Source: Bacteroides sp. AN502(2024)
GTDB lineage: Bacteria; Bacteroidota; Bacteroidia; Bacteroidales; Bacteroidaceae
Length of the DNA stretch: 64,000 nucleotides
NCBI RefSeq assembly: GCF_041227145.1
Contig: NZ_JBGFSP010000003.1
Location: 1,302,001-1,366,000 of the forward strand
Direction: 5' to 3'
The position numbers and the translations under genes were made by a program. Below the pieces are notes generated by a model. The model was not told the origin of the DNA and ran no database searches. It saw only the letters and a list, made by a program, of their open reading frames with translations. The first letter of the stretch is position 1, and each line of letters starts with the position of its first letter. Shown here piece by piece: positions 27,724 to 37,114 of the stretch.

Positions 27724-28758
27724 ATGAGACGTTTCAGTACTATATTATTATATGTAACCATCGCTTTTCTGCTTCTTTGGCAGTTGCCCTGGTGTTACAA
27801 TTTTTTTGTCGTAAAACCGGAGAAGACTCCTTTTACCCTATACAGTTTCGTGATTGGCGATTTTGCGCAAATGGGACAGGAAGAGGGAAAAGGAACCGTA
27901 CGTCGCGACCTGGCTGGAAATATTTATTCGGAGGCTGCTTTCGACAGTATCCTGCCGATGTTTTATTTTCGTCAGCTGATGTCCGATGAACGTTTTCCGG
28001 ATACCATTCAAGGAATTGCAGTAACTCCTAAAATGGTACAGACGGAAAACTTCAACTTCCGTAGTGTGCCTTCGGATATCAATGCGCCTTCTATCGGACT
28101 TTATCCTCTGATGGAATCCCTGTCAGGACGTGTAGACCTGAAAATGCCGGACGATGTATTCCGCATCACCTCCCAAGGAATCGAATTTATTGACATGGCC
28201 TCCAACTGCGTGAAGGAAGACAAGAGCCACCAGTTTACCGAAGCTATGACTAAAAAAGGTTTCCACTTTCCCGCAACGGCAATTGCAGGAAATCCAACGG
28301 TAAAAAAAGAGTATGACGAAGGGTATCTTCTGCTGGATGCCAACCGCCGTCTGTTTCATCTGAAACAGGTGAAAGGGCGTCCGTATGTTCGTGCTATCAC
28401 CTTGCCTGAAGGAGTGACACCGGAACATCTGTATCTGACAGAATTCAGAAACAAGAAGACACTTGCCTTCATGACCGATGTCAACAAGGCCTTCTATGTA
28501 CTGCAGAACCGGACATACGAAGTGGTGAAAACAGGCATTCCGGTATTCAATCCCGAAACAGATGCCCTAACCATTATCGGTAATATGTTCGCTTGGACGG
28601 TACGCGTGACTACTCCGACCTCTGATAACTATTACGCATTGAATGCCGACGATTATTCATTGATTAAAAAATTAGAAAACAAATCGTCCACTTATTCCAT
28701 GCCCGGCATTACTTTTACCTCTCATACAGATAAATATGTAATGCCACGTTTCGAATAG
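27724..28758 (+). CDS. DUF4857 domain protein
   Basis: 344 residues. One N-terminal hydrophobic helix (RRFSTILLYVTIAFLLLWQL) anchors a large soluble domain with beta-propeller-like repeats (GYLLLDANRRLFHLKQVKGR; FMTDVNKAFYVLQNRTYEVV; NMFAWTVRVTTPTSDNYYAL). I recognise the DUF4857 family, usually encoded with such an ABC pair in Bacteroidetes; its function is unknown. It is the last gene of the cluster, followed by a hairpin at 28787-28834. Confidence 0.75.
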   Translation: MRRFSTILLYVTIAFLLLWQLPWCYNFFVVKPEKTPFTLYSFVIGDFAQMGQEEGKGTVRRDLAGNIYSEAAFDSILPMFYFRQLMSDERFPDTIQGIAVTPKMVQTENFNFRSVPSDINAPSIGLYPLMESLSGRVDLKMPDDVFRITSQGIEFIDMASNCVKEDKSHQFTEAMTKKGFHFPATAIAGNPTVKKEYDEGYLLLDANRRLFHLKQVKGRPYVRAITLPEGVTPEHLYLTEFRNKKTLAFMTDVNKAFYVLQNRTYEVVKTGIPVFNPETDALTIIGNMFAWTVRVTTPTSDNYYALNADDYSLIKKLENKSSTYSMPGITFTSHTDKYVMPRFE

Positions 28759-28786
28759 TATTCCAATATTGAATGTAACCGTTGCA

Positions 28787-28834
28787 AAGGGCTATCAAAA
28801 GTCAATCTATTAAATAGGACTTCGGATAGCCCTT
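28787..28834 (+). terminator. Two-part hairpin closing the cluster
   Basis: AAGGGCTATC (28787-28796) pairs with GATAGCCCTT (28825-28834), and inside it AAGTC pairs with GACTT. The right arm (TTAAATAGGACTTCGGATAG) resembles the end of the MITE-like element (TTAAAATAGGACTTGTTAGA), so this may be a diverged relative serving as terminator. Confidence 0.6.
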
Positions 28835-28921
28835 CACTGTTTTCTTTCCCTACATTGATAAAAAACAAAAAGAATTATCATCTTTTTTCTGTAAGTATGC
28901 TCTTTTTCCGGCAAAAAAAAT

Positions 28922-28929
28922 TATCTTTG
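28922..28929 (+). promoter_or_regulatory. Candidate -7 box for the lamin-tail lipoprotein
   Basis: TATCTTTG matches TAnnTTTG, 93 bp before the ATG at 29023; a T-rich stretch lies at the -33 distance. Confidence 0.45.
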
Positions 28930-29022
28930 TCCAATCATTCAACTTTTTAAGCCGCAATTGGTTCTGCATTATACATAAACAAATACGGTAAAATAAGAAT
29001 AAAAACTAAAAATCAAAGCCGT

Positions 29023-30270
29023 ATGAAAGTTTATAAAGTATTGGGTTCCCTAAGTCTCTTTGTGATGGTATTCTATCATTGTTCACTTCCTGCTGATGAC
29101 GAAGAAAAAGGAGAAGATACGGCTACTTCCGGGCTTCCTTGGGAAGGAGAAACGGATAAGTTCACCATCAATTCTAAAGAAGGTGTTCATCTGAATGACC
29201 CACAACAAGATGCCGGGACGGCTTATCTCACCATACCGTCCACATCGGTGAAGAATACCCGTTGGGAATTTGGAGTGCATCTCACATTCAACCCTTCCGC
29301 CAACAATTATGCACGGTTTTATCTGACCTCTTCTTCCAAGGTACTTTCCGGTAAACTAAACGGCTATTATATTCAAATAGGAGGCTCCAAAGATAATATA
29401 GCCCTTTACCGCCAGAAGGAAGACGGTACCCAACTGCTGGCTTCAGGCAGAGAACTGATGAAAGGCAATAACTCACCGAAGCTATCCATCAAAGTAGAAT
29501 GTGACAATAACGGTTACTGGACCTTCTGGACACGTCTCGAATCCGAGAATGAATATGTCAAAGAGGAACAAGTGAAAAATATGGATATACCGACTTCGCT
29601 CTGCTGCGGTATATACTGCATCTATACCAAAACCCGCTGTAAAGGATTTACATTTCCTCACATACGGCTATCTCATGACGTGGAAACGACCACCACACCC
29701 GACGAAACACCTGAAATACCGGATCATCCGGACACACCCGAATTACCGGAAGATGTGAGAGGCATGCTTCTTTTCAATGAAATAATGTATGACAATGCTA
29801 CTGATGGCGCAGAATATATAGAAATCTATAATCCGACCGAAACAACGGTCAGCGTACCGGCCCTTTATCTATATAAAATGTATAAAGATGGCACCATATA
29901 CAGCACTACTACCCTTCAAAATGAGAATACGTCCATCCCTCTTAACATTCCATCCAAAGGATATCTTTGTTTCACCAAATACGGCAACAAGGTAATTCAA
30001 AAACATAAAGTCGGAGGAGAAACGCTGATTATAATACCTAACTTTCCTGCTTTAAGCAATAAGGGAGGTTATCTGGCACTCTCAAGTAGTAAAAAGACAG
30101 CAGCAGGACATACTTTTGACACTTGCTGTTTCAGAGATGAGATGCATACATCAGAAAAGACAATTGGCATCTCACTCGAAAAGAAATCCCCGGAGCTGAC
30201 CTCCCTCAATAAGAATTGGCACTCATCCAAACATACAACCGGAGGTACACCCGGAATAAAAAACATGTAA
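29023..30270 (+). CDS. Lipoprotein with C-terminal lamin-tail (LTD) domain
   Basis: 415 residues. Lipoprotein signal VFYHCSLPAD (Cys20). Residues about 45-210 form a beta-rich concanavalin-like domain (RWEFGVHLTFNPSANNYARF; CCGIYCIYTKTRCKGFTFPH). A Pro/Thr/Glu-rich linker (TPDETPEIPDHPDTPELPED, about 226-245) leads to an LTD domain (MLLFNEIMYDNATDGAEYIE; GYLCFTKYGNKVIQ; SSKHTTGGTPGIKN). LTD domains often sit on secreted nucleases or bind DNA or polymers, but no catalytic domain is present here. It appears to be a single-gene unit with its own -7 box. Confidence 0.8.
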   Translation: MKVYKVLGSLSLFVMVFYHCSLPADDEEKGEDTATSGLPWEGETDKFTINSKEGVHLNDPQQDAGTAYLTIPSTSVKNTRWEFGVHLTFNPSANNYARFYLTSSSKVLSGKLNGYYIQIGGSKDNIALYRQKEDGTQLLASGRELMKGNNSPKLSIKVECDNNGYWTFWTRLESENEYVKEEQVKNMDIPTSLCCGIYCIYTKTRCKGFTFPHIRLSHDVETTTTPDETPEIPDHPDTPELPEDVRGMLLFNEIMYDNATDGAEYIEIYNPTETTVSVPALYLYKMYKDGTIYSTTTLQNENTSIPLNIPSKGYLCFTKYGNKVIQKHKVGGETLIIIPNFPALSNKGGYLALSSSKKTAAGHTFDTCCFRDEMHTSEKTIGISLEKKSPELTSLNKNWHSSKHTTGGTPGIKNM

Positions 30271-30347
30271 GAGTATGCATATCTATAATAAATTCCCTAC
30301 ATTTGTAGACATCCACTCTATAACAATCCTTTAATAATAAAATCAAG

Positions 30348-30536
30348 ATGAAGAAAAAAATGAATTGCTTCATACCTTTCGGCACCCCGGAAGATACTAT
30401 GCAGACAGTAAAAGAACTACAAGCATCAGAGCTGGTAAACAAAATCTATTTATTAAGCTCGGATCCCAGTAAGAGAGCTCTTCCGGGTTGTGAATATCTC
30501 TTTGTTATAAAGGATTATATTCCACAGACACAATGA
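30348..30536 (+). pseudogene. N-terminal fragment of the GT2 glycosyltransferase
   Basis: 62 codons starting MKKKMNCFIPFGTPEDTMQT and including LVNKIYLLSSD and CEYLFV. They look like the first two strands of a GT-A fold. After EYLFV the continuation KGLYSTDTMRTIAANADTEY is found in the next frame, two bases further on. This reading frame instead runs into a stop, which overlaps the following ATG (ATGA). The most likely explanation is a small indel near 30504 that split one gene; translational coupling through ATGA is a weaker alternative. Confidence 0.7.
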
Positions 30537-32191
30537 GAACAATTGCAGCCAATGCGGACACGGAATATACTCTGCTCTACCTGAAACAAACTCCATTAGA
30601 ACTGGGGCTATACGCCTTGGAACGCATGGTGCAGATTCTGGAGAGCGACAGAAAGAATGGAATGGTTTATGCCGACCACTACCAGCTGATTAACGGAGAA
30701 GTTAAACAAGCACCTGTCATTGACTACCAACTAGGAAGTGTCCGGGATGATTTCGACTTCGGATCCATGCTTCTATTCAGTTCTTCCGCCTTCACTAAAA
30801 TAGCAGAGGTTGTGCAGGAAGAGTACAAATACGCCGGATTATATGCGATGCGTTTATTCATCTCTTACAAACACTCAATTGTACACATCAATGAATATCT
30901 GTATACCGAGATTGAAACAGATACCAGGAAAAGCGGAGAAAAACAATTCGACTATGTAAATCCCCAAAATCGGGAAGTGCAAATGGAGATGGAAGCGGCC
31001 TGCACCGAATACCTGAAATGTATTGATGCTTACTTCATGCCTACTTCTTCACGGCCTGTAAATCTTCACAGCGAAAGCTTTGAATTCGAGGCATCTGTCA
31101 TCATCCCTGTACGTAATCGTGCTCATACAATCCGTGATGCTGTCAATTCGGCTTTGAAGCAACGGACTACTTTCTCTTTTAACATCATTGTCATCGACAA
31201 TCATTCCACCGATGGAACAACGGAAATACTCCGGGAACTAAGCACTGATAACAGAGTGATCCATCTCATTCCCCAAGAAAATGATTTAGGTATAGGAGGA
31301 TGTTGGAATAAGGCCATATATCACGAGAAATGTGGAAAGTTTGCTATACAGTTAGATAGTGACGATTTATATAAAGATGAATCCACTCTACAGAAAATTG
31401 TAGACACCTTTTACAAGGAAAGTTGCGCAATGGTCATAGGTACCTATCTAATGACCGACTTCCAACTGAACGAAATAGCTCCCGGTATCATCGACCACAA
31501 AGAGTGGACACCGGAAAATGGGAAGAATAACGCTCTACGTATCAATGGCCTGGGCGCTCCACGGGCTTTCTACACCCCTATTCTTCGCGATATTAAATTG
31601 CCGAATACCAGCTATGGGGAAGATTATGCCATAGGATTAAGAATCTCGCGGGAATATAAAATCGGACGTATCTATGATGTAATATACCTCTGTCGCCGTT
31701 GGGAAGGTAACTCTGACGCTGCATTAAGCACAGAAAAAGTCAATCGGAACAACTTCTACAAAGACCGAATCCGCACATGGGAAATGAAGAACAGAATCCA
31801 GATGCATACTATCGATCCAGAGTTTCAAGGAGTTGTAGAGGAAATGATAGAGAACCAAAAAGAAAACTGGGAACTTGCGAAAAGGAACTATAAAGCGTTG
31901 GAAGAAAATCTGAAAAAGAAAAAAGTATTGAAACTGAAGGAAGAAAATAGAGAGATGAAAGTCCGAATTTTCCCGAATCCCCAACGCATCCTTCTCGACT
32001 ATGGCAAAAACAGACAGCCACTCCATCCAAGAAAGACCTTGTTTCTTATGCAGGAAAAGCCGCCCTGCAGAGCAAACCTATCTACCCTTCGGACATTACG
32101 AGATATGCCTCAACCCCTACCCCATTTTTCAGCGTCACTTGACAATCATCGACAAGGAACATACTCCACAAAGCATGAAAGGACGTTTTGA
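30533..32191 (+). CDS. GT2 family glycosyltransferase, both ends affected by frameshifts
   Basis: Open for 552 codons. An N-terminal half (RTIAANADTEYTLLYLKQTP; GMVYADHYQLINGEV) resembles a degenerate GT-A domain that lacks its first strands. The second half is a clear GT2 domain: ASVIIPVRNRAHTIRDAVNS, IIVIDNHSTDGTTE, FAIQLDSDDLYKDE with the DxD metal site, and YLCRRWEGNSDAAL. From about 31850 the frame encodes WELAKRNYKALEENL...KVRIFPNPQRI, which reads like the start of the DUF4922 protein. After 32010 the remaining ~60 codons are out-of-frame translation of the DUF4922 gene and are not real protein. Probable donor and acceptor sugars are unknown. Confidence 0.75.
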   Translation: MRTIAANADTEYTLLYLKQTPLELGLYALERMVQILESDRKNGMVYADHYQLINGEVKQAPVIDYQLGSVRDDFDFGSMLLFSSSAFTKIAEVVQEEYKYAGLYAMRLFISYKHSIVHINEYLYTEIETDTRKSGEKQFDYVNPQNREVQMEMEAACTEYLKCIDAYFMPTSSRPVNLHSESFEFEASVIIPVRNRAHTIRDAVNSALKQRTTFSFNIIVIDNHSTDGTTEILRELSTDNRVIHLIPQENDLGIGGCWNKAIYHEKCGKFAIQLDSDDLYKDESTLQKIVDTFYKESCAMVIGTYLMTDFQLNEIAPGIIDHKEWTPENGKNNALRINGLGAPRAFYTPILRDIKLPNTSYGEDYAIGLRISREYKIGRIYDVIYLCRRWEGNSDAALSTEKVNRNNFYKDRIRTWEMKNRIQMHTIDPEFQGVVEEMIENQKENWELAKRNYKALEENLKKKKVLKLKEENREMKVRIFPNPQRILLDYGKNRQPLHPRKTLFLMQEKPPCRANLSTLRTLRDMPQPLPHFSASLDNHRQGTYSTKHERTF

Positions 32192-32804
32192 AGATATGCT
32201 TCATTTGGCTGAAAACCTGGATGAGTTCTATATACTCTATAACGGACCGGAGTGCGGTGCTTCCGCCCCTGACCACATGCATTTCCAGGCAGCCGGAAAA
32301 GAAGAAGAACTGTTTAACCCTTTTGCGCTGAATTTCATGGCGGATATATTAGAAAACAAAAGCGGCGCGATAACTTATGCAGACAATGTATTCACCACTT
32401 GCATAGGTATGACATCAGATCTGAAAGTTAACTTACTGCAACAATTTGAAAAGATCTACGAGAATCTTTCCATCATTTATTCGGATAAGGAACCTTTAAT
32501 CAACATGATAACCTGGTATGGTCTCGATAAAATAAACCATTTCGGAGGTGATGAAATAGAAGTATGGAACTGCCTCATTTTCCTACGCTCAAAACATCGT
32601 CTCGATTGTTATTATGCTCCAAATGAAAAAGGGATATTAATAAGTCCGGCTGTTGCAGAGATGGGTGGTATACTCCCGATTGTCAGAGAAGAAGACATGG
32701 GTAAACTAAACACCCAAAAACTCACAGAGATTTACAAGGAGATCAGTTTATCTACCCAACAGTTAAATACTCTATGTGATCAACTATTCAAGAAGAAACA
32801 ATGA
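32001..32804 (+). CDS. DUF4922 protein, HIT/GalT-like nucleotidyltransferase
   Basis: Open for 267 codons from an ATG at 32001, but the true N-terminus probably lies in the preceding frame, joined by a one-base shift near 32010. IQERPCFLCRKSRPAEQ has a Cys14/Cys17 pair. ECGASAPDHMHFQAAGKEE contains H92-x-H94-x-Q96, the active-site motif of galactose-1-phosphate uridylyltransferase and ATP adenylyltransferase relatives. DUF4922 proteins may handle nucleotide sugars or nucleotide phosphates, which fits the linked glycosyltransferase (inference). It shares the frame of the 30348 fragment, so two compensating indels flank the GT2 part. Confidence 0.75.
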   Translation: MAKTDSHSIQERPCFLCRKSRPAEQTYLPFGHYEICLNPYPIFQRHLTIIDKEHTPQSMKGRFEDMLHLAENLDEFYILYNGPECGASAPDHMHFQAAGKEEELFNPFALNFMADILENKSGAITYADNVFTTCIGMTSDLKVNLLQQFEKIYENLSIIYSDKEPLINMITWYGLDKINHFGGDEIEVWNCLIFLRSKHRLDCYYAPNEKGILISPAVAEMGGILPIVREEDMGKLNTQKLTEIYKEISLSTQQLNTLCDQLFKKKQ

Positions 32805-32827
32805 TAAAGTAGTACGCAAGTCCCCTG

Positions 32828-32914
32828 ACAAGTGCAGTTTCGTGCCTTGAGACAAAGAGTTTTGTGCCTTGAAACAACGTGTTTCAAGCAATTGAACTGT
32901 CTTGTAACAAATCG
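32828..32914. repeat. Decayed GAAACA...TGTTTC repeat array
   Basis: Units resembling TTGAAACAAAGTGTTTC occur at about 32828, 32852, 32874 and 32907, including GAGACAAAGAGTTTTG and GAAACAACGTGTTTC. Spacing is 22-33 bp. It is a weaker relative of the seven-unit array at 48317-48458. The rest of the 32805-33289 gap holds a MITE end and no gene. Confidence 0.6.
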
Positions 32915-32950
32915 GGCTCTCAAAAAATAGGCGGTGATAGATGACAGATG

Positions 32951-32965
32951 AGAGGCTGTCTAACA
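32951..32965. repeat. MITE-like element end fragment
   Basis: AGAGGCTGTCTAACA is identical to the end of the MITE-like copies at 34301 and 49121, but no matching body or opposite end follows. Probably a solo or decayed end. Confidence 0.55.
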
Positions 32966-33236
32966 ACCCAAAGTTAGTCAGTCTCCAGCCATTGACATTG
33001 AGTCCATCAAGGACAGGCAACTTAATTTGCTTTGAGTTATTTCGAATTCACGTTATTTAAAAATTTTCTAAGGCAAAACAAGGCTATTTTATCGTTTCTA
33101 AAAGCCTGCGGACGTTTTGCAAGCGTGCAAAATCGTTTCTAATGCGAATTCGATATATTGAATAAATATATCCCTGAATAAAAGAACTGTTTTAGTTAAA
33201 AAAAAGAAACAGGACCGCATGCTTCGGAAAATAGAC

Positions 33237-33244
33237 TATCTTTG
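33237..33244 (+). promoter_or_regulatory. Candidate -7 box for the Rpn-family gene
   Basis: TATCTTTG, 45 bp before the ATG; matches TAnnTTTG. No TTTG at -33. Confidence 0.45.
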
Positions 33245-33289
33245 TTCCAATCGGATACACATTGTCTCGGATAAACTAAAAAAAATAGA

Positions 33290-34174
33290 ATGGGAAACTT
33301 TATCAATCCGTTTACGGATGTAGGATTTAAAAAAATATTCGGGCAGGAGATAACGAAAGACTTGTTGATCGATTTCTTAAACGGATTGCTTGTGAACGAG
33401 AAGTGTATCACCGACATAACCTTTCTGGACAAGGAATTGCTTCCGGAATACATGGGAGACAGAGGGGTTATCTATGACATTTATTGTACGACGGAAAACG
33501 GTGAACAACTGGTTGTCGAGATGCAGAACAAGCAGCAGACGAACTTTAAGGAGCGTGCCCTTTTTTACCTGTCCCACACCATTGCCCGTCAGGGAGAGCG
33601 GGGTATTTTTTGGAAGTTTGACTTAAAAGCGGTGTACGGCGTATTTTTCTTGAACTTCAGCCTGCCTAACGGTTCCCACAAACTGCGTACGGATGTGGTA
33701 TTGGCCGACCGAGACACGCATGAGACATTCTCAGACAAGTTGCGCTTTATCTTTATCGAACTCCCGTCTTTCAACAAGGAGGAGTCTGAATGTGATACGG
33801 ATTTTGAACGTTGGATTTATGTATTGAAGAACATGGAAACATTGAAAAGAATGCCTTTCAAGGCACGGAAATCAGTCTTCGAGAAGTTGGAAAAGATTGT
33901 CGATATCGCTTCCCTGAGCAAAGAAGAACGCATGAAATACGATGAGAGCATCAAAGTGTTTCGTGACCAACTGGTTACTATTTCGTTTGCGGAAGAGGAA
34001 GGCATAAAGAAGGGTATGGAGAAAGGAATGAAGAAAGGCATAGAGAAAGGTCGGAAGGAAGGCATGAAAGAAAAGAGTTTGGAAATTGCCCGTAATCTAA
34101 AGAAACTAGGTATTCCCGTTACCACTATCTCGCAGGCTTCCGGACTTTCCATAGACGAGATTGAAAGAATCTGA
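33290..34174 (+). CDS. Rpn-family PD-(D/E)XK nuclease (putative transposase/recombination-promoting)
   Basis: 294 residues. MGNFINPFTDVGFKKIFGQE is the conserved N-terminus. The nuclease core has Asp63 in GVIYDIYC and Glu77-x-Gln79 in LVVEMQNKQ, then KERALFYLSHTIARQ. The C-terminus is a charged repeat (GMEKGMKKGIEKGRKEGMKE) followed by a helix-turn-helix-like end (IPVTTISQASGLSIDEIERI). The family (PDDEXK_2, RpnA-like) cuts DNA and promotes recombination. It is common in many scattered copies and behaves as a mobile or phase-variable accessory gene. Flanked by intergenic repeats on both sides. Confidence 0.9.
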   Translation: MGNFINPFTDVGFKKIFGQEITKDLLIDFLNGLLVNEKCITDITFLDKELLPEYMGDRGVIYDIYCTTENGEQLVVEMQNKQQTNFKERALFYLSHTIARQGERGIFWKFDLKAVYGVFFLNFSLPNGSHKLRTDVVLADRDTHETFSDKLRFIFIELPSFNKEESECDTDFERWIYVLKNMETLKRMPFKARKSVFEKLEKIVDIASLSKEERMKYDESIKVFRDQLVTISFAEEEGIKKGMEKGMKKGIEKGRKEGMKEKSLEIARNLKKLGIPVTTISQASGLSIDEIERI

Positions 34175-34300
34175 TAGCACTCGATTACCTTCACCTTCCA
34201 AACAGATTCACCCCCTATGCTCATCCTAGGAATCGAGGCGATTGGATATTACTATTGTTGTCATAAAGAACGATATTTATAAATTGAAATACAAAAATCA

Positions 34301-34463
34301 AGAGGCTGTCTAACAGGCCTCAGTAATTAGAAGGAGGGTGTGTCATAATGCCTAAATATAAAGATTCACCCCTGCCACAGATAGCTATAGCAGGGGTAAT
34401 TTCCTCAAAAAGGGGATTTTGACACACCCTCAATCGTTAAAATAGGACTTGTTAGACAGCCTC
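34301..34463. repeat. MITE-like element, copy B, with nested palindrome
   Basis: Ends AGAGGCTGTCTAACAGG and complement GAGGCTGTCTAACAAGTCC match copies A and D. Inside, a second element (34334-34431) with perfect 12-bp ends GAGGGTGTGTCA / TGACACACCCTC surrounds what remains of the CACCCCTGCCA hairpin. Lies between the Rpn gene and GH95; the remaining ~160 bp up to the GH95 start show only a promoter. Confidence 0.8.
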
Positions 34464-34603
34464 GCTCTGTAAATACGATGAATAAAGAGTATCAGGGCGA
34501 TGGTGATAGGTTGAAAGAGGATTTTCATTTTTATATATGGGGGAGTCGTGCTTCCAAGGTAAATTTAGTAACCGTTTTTTTTCATCTGTATTGGAAAATA
34601 AGC

Positions 34604-34611
34604 TACCTTTG
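34604..34611 (+). promoter_or_regulatory. Candidate -7 box for GH95
   Basis: TACCTTTG matches TAnnTTTG, 17 bp before the ATG at 34629. Confidence 0.45.
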
Positions 34612-34628
34612 CTACAAATCCATACAAT

Positions 34629-37064
34629 ATGAACAGAAACACTTTTTTTGTATTACTTCTATTAATAAGCAACCTTGTTTCAGGACAGGACCTGAAACTG
34701 TGGTATAGTCAACCTGCACAAAATTGGTCGGAATCCCTCCCTATCGGCAACTCCCGTCTTGGAGCCATGGTATATGGCGGAATCGAACGCGAAGAATTAC
34801 AACTCAATGAAGAAACATTTTGGGCAGGTTCTCCCTACAATAATAATAACTCGAATGCCGTACATGTGCTACCGGTTGTACGCAAACTGATTTTCGAAGG
34901 AAGAAACAAGGAAGCGCAAAAACTCATTGACGCCAACTTTCTGACTAAACAACACGGTATGAGCTATCTGACATTAGGCAGCCTCTATCTGGAATTCCCG
35001 GAACACAAAAACGCATCCGGCTTCTACCGCGATCTGAATTTGGAGAATGCAACGACTACTACCCGTTACCAAGTGGATAACGTCACTTATACCCGCACCA
35101 CTTTTGCTTCATTTACTGACAATGTCATTATTATGTATATCAAAGCAAGTAAAGCAAACGCACTGAACTTTACTATTGCATATAACTGCCCTTTAGCACA
35201 TCAGGTGAATGTTCAGAATAATAAGCTGACCGTCACTTGTCAAGGGAAAGAGCAGGAAGGTTTGAAAGCCGCACTACGGGCAGAATGTCAAATCCAAGTA
35301 ATAACGAATGGCACTCTCCGCCCGGCAGGAAATACGCTCCAAATAAATGAAGGAACAGAAGCCACCCTTTATATATCGGCAGCAACCAACTACGTAAACT
35401 ACCAGGATGTCAGCGCCGATGAATCCCACCGGGCCAGCGAGTATCTGCAAAGAGTGATACAAACACCTTATGAAAAAGCTCTCAAAAACCATATCGCTTA
35501 TTATAAAAAACAATTTGACCGTGTACACTTTACATTACCGGCAGGCAAAACGTCCCAACTGGAAACTCCCCAACGAATTGAAAACTTCGGAAATGGGGAA
35601 GACATGGCAATGGTAGCTCTACTTTTCCAATATGGACGTTATCTGCTGATTTCTTCTTCGCAACCGGGTGGGCAACCGGCTAATCTGCAAGGCATTTGGA
35701 ATAACAGTACTCATGCACCTTGGGATAGTAAATATACCATCAATATCAATACAGAAATGAACTATTGGCCTGCAGAAGTCACCAATTTAAGTGAAACACA
35801 TAGCCCATTATTCTCTATGTTGAAAGATTTATCCGTCACAGGAGCCCAAACCGCCCGAACAATGTATAACTGTCGGGGATGGGTAGCACATCATAATACC
35901 GACTTATGGAGAATCTGCGGGGTCGTTGATTTTGCTGCAGCCGGCATGTGGCCTAGCGGTGGTGCCTGGTTGGCTCAACATATCTGGCAACATTATCTTT
36001 TCAGCGGAGATAAAGAATTTCTAAAAGAATATTATCCGATACTGAAAGGAACCGCCCAATTCTATATGGACTTTCTGGCGGAACATCCTACCTATAAATG
36101 GCTGGTGGTGGCTCCTTCCGTATCCCCGGAACATGGTCCGGTCACCGCCGGATGCACCATGGATAACCAAATTGCCTTTGATGCGCTGTATAATACCTTA
36201 TTAGCTTCACACATTGCAGGTGAAGCCCCCTCTTTCCAAGATTCTCTCAAACAAACACTAGAGAAGCTGCCACCTATGCAAATAGGCAAACATAACCAAC
36301 TACAAGAGTGGCTTGACGATGTTGACAACCCCAAAGACAAGCACCGTCATATTTCACATTTGTACGGGCTATATCCGAGCAATCAAATTTCTCCATACTC
36401 AACCCCCGAGTTATTCCAGGCAGCAAGAAACACATTACTGCAACGAGGTGATAAAGCTACCGGTTGGAGCATTGGTTGGAAAGTCAATTTCTGGGCACGT
36501 ATGCTGGACGGGAACCATGCTTTCCAAATCATCAAAAACATGATTCAACTATTGCCAAGTGATGACCTGAAAAAAGAATATCCGAACGGACGTACCTACC
36601 CCAATATGCTGGATGCCCATCCACCTTTCCAGATTGACGGAAATTTCGGTTATACAGCCGGAGTGGCAGAAATGTTGCTTCAAAGTCATGACGGTGCCGT
36701 ACATTTATTGCCGGCATTGCCTGATGCCTGGGAAGAAGGAAGTGTAAAGGGGTTGGTGGCACGTGGAAACTTTACTGTCGATATGGACTGGAAAAACAAT
36801 CTGTTAAATAAAGCGATCATCCGATCGAATATAGGCGGTACGCTCCGTATCCGGTCTTATACTCCCCTGAAGGGGAAAGGCTTAAAACAAGTGAACGGGA
36901 AAGAGTGCTCAAATAGATTCTTCGCCACCACTCCTATCAAGCAACCTCTTGTAGCTAAAGGGGTAAGTGCGCAATCTCCCAAACTGCAGAAGGTTTATGA
37001 GTATGACATCGAAACAAAGGCCGGTAAAACCTATGTTGTAAATACTATCAAAGGAGAGCAATAA
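34629..37064 (+). CDS. GH95 family glycosidase, alpha-L-fucosidase type
   Basis: 811 residues with a signal peptide ([19 protein letters not shown]). The N-terminal beta domain opens [20 protein letters not shown] and [20 protein letters not shown]. The (alpha/alpha)6 barrel has [20 protein letters not shown] and [17 protein letters not shown] with the catalytic-site Asn pair. [10 protein letters not shown] contains the presumed acid Glu, and [17 protein letters not shown] lies near the end. GH95 enzymes use inversion to release alpha-1,2-linked L-fucose, though some Bacteroides members act on alpha-L-galactose. Single-gene unit; it converges with the thioredoxin gene across copy C of the repeat. 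Confidence 0.92.
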   Translation: MNRNTFFVLLLLISNLVSGQDLKLWYSQPAQNWSESLPIGNSRLGAMVYGGIEREELQLNEETFWAGSPYNNNNSNAVHVLPVVRKLIFEGRNKEAQKLIDANFLTKQHGMSYLTLGSLYLEFPEHKNASGFYRDLNLENATTTTRYQVDNVTYTRTTFASFTDNVIIMYIKASKANALNFTIAYNCPLAHQVNVQNNKLTVTCQGKEQEGLKAALRAECQIQVITNGTLRPAGNTLQINEGTEATLYISAATNYVNYQDVSADESHRASEYLQRVIQTPYEKALKNHIAYYKKQFDRVHFTLPAGKTSQLETPQRIENFGNGEDMAMVALLFQYGRYLLISSSQPGGQPANLQGIWNNSTHAPWDSKYTININTEMNYWPAEVTNLSETHSPLFSMLKDLSVTGAQTARTMYNCRGWVAHHNTDLWRICGVVDFAAAGMWPSGGAWLAQHIWQHYLFSGDKEFLKEYYPILKGTAQFYMDFLAEHPTYKWLVVAPSVSPEHGPVTAGCTMDNQIAFDALYNTLLASHIAGEAPSFQDSLKQTLEKLPPMQIGKHNQLQEWLDDVDNPKDKHRHISHLYGLYPSNQISPYSTPELFQAARNTLLQRGDKATGWSIGWKVNFWARMLDGNHAFQIIKNMIQLLPSDDLKKEYPNGRTYPNMLDAHPPFQIDGNFGYTAGVAEMLLQSHDGAVHLLPALPDAWEEGSVKGLVARGNFTVDMDWKNNLLNKAIIRSNIGGTLRIRSYTPLKGKGLKQVNGKECSNRFFATTPIKQPLVAKGVSAQSPKLQKVYEYDIETKAGKTYVVNTIKGEQ

Positions 37065-37114
37065 GATATAAGGAGAGGTTAATCTTTTCTCATAAATGAA
37101 GAATCGTTTGCAGG

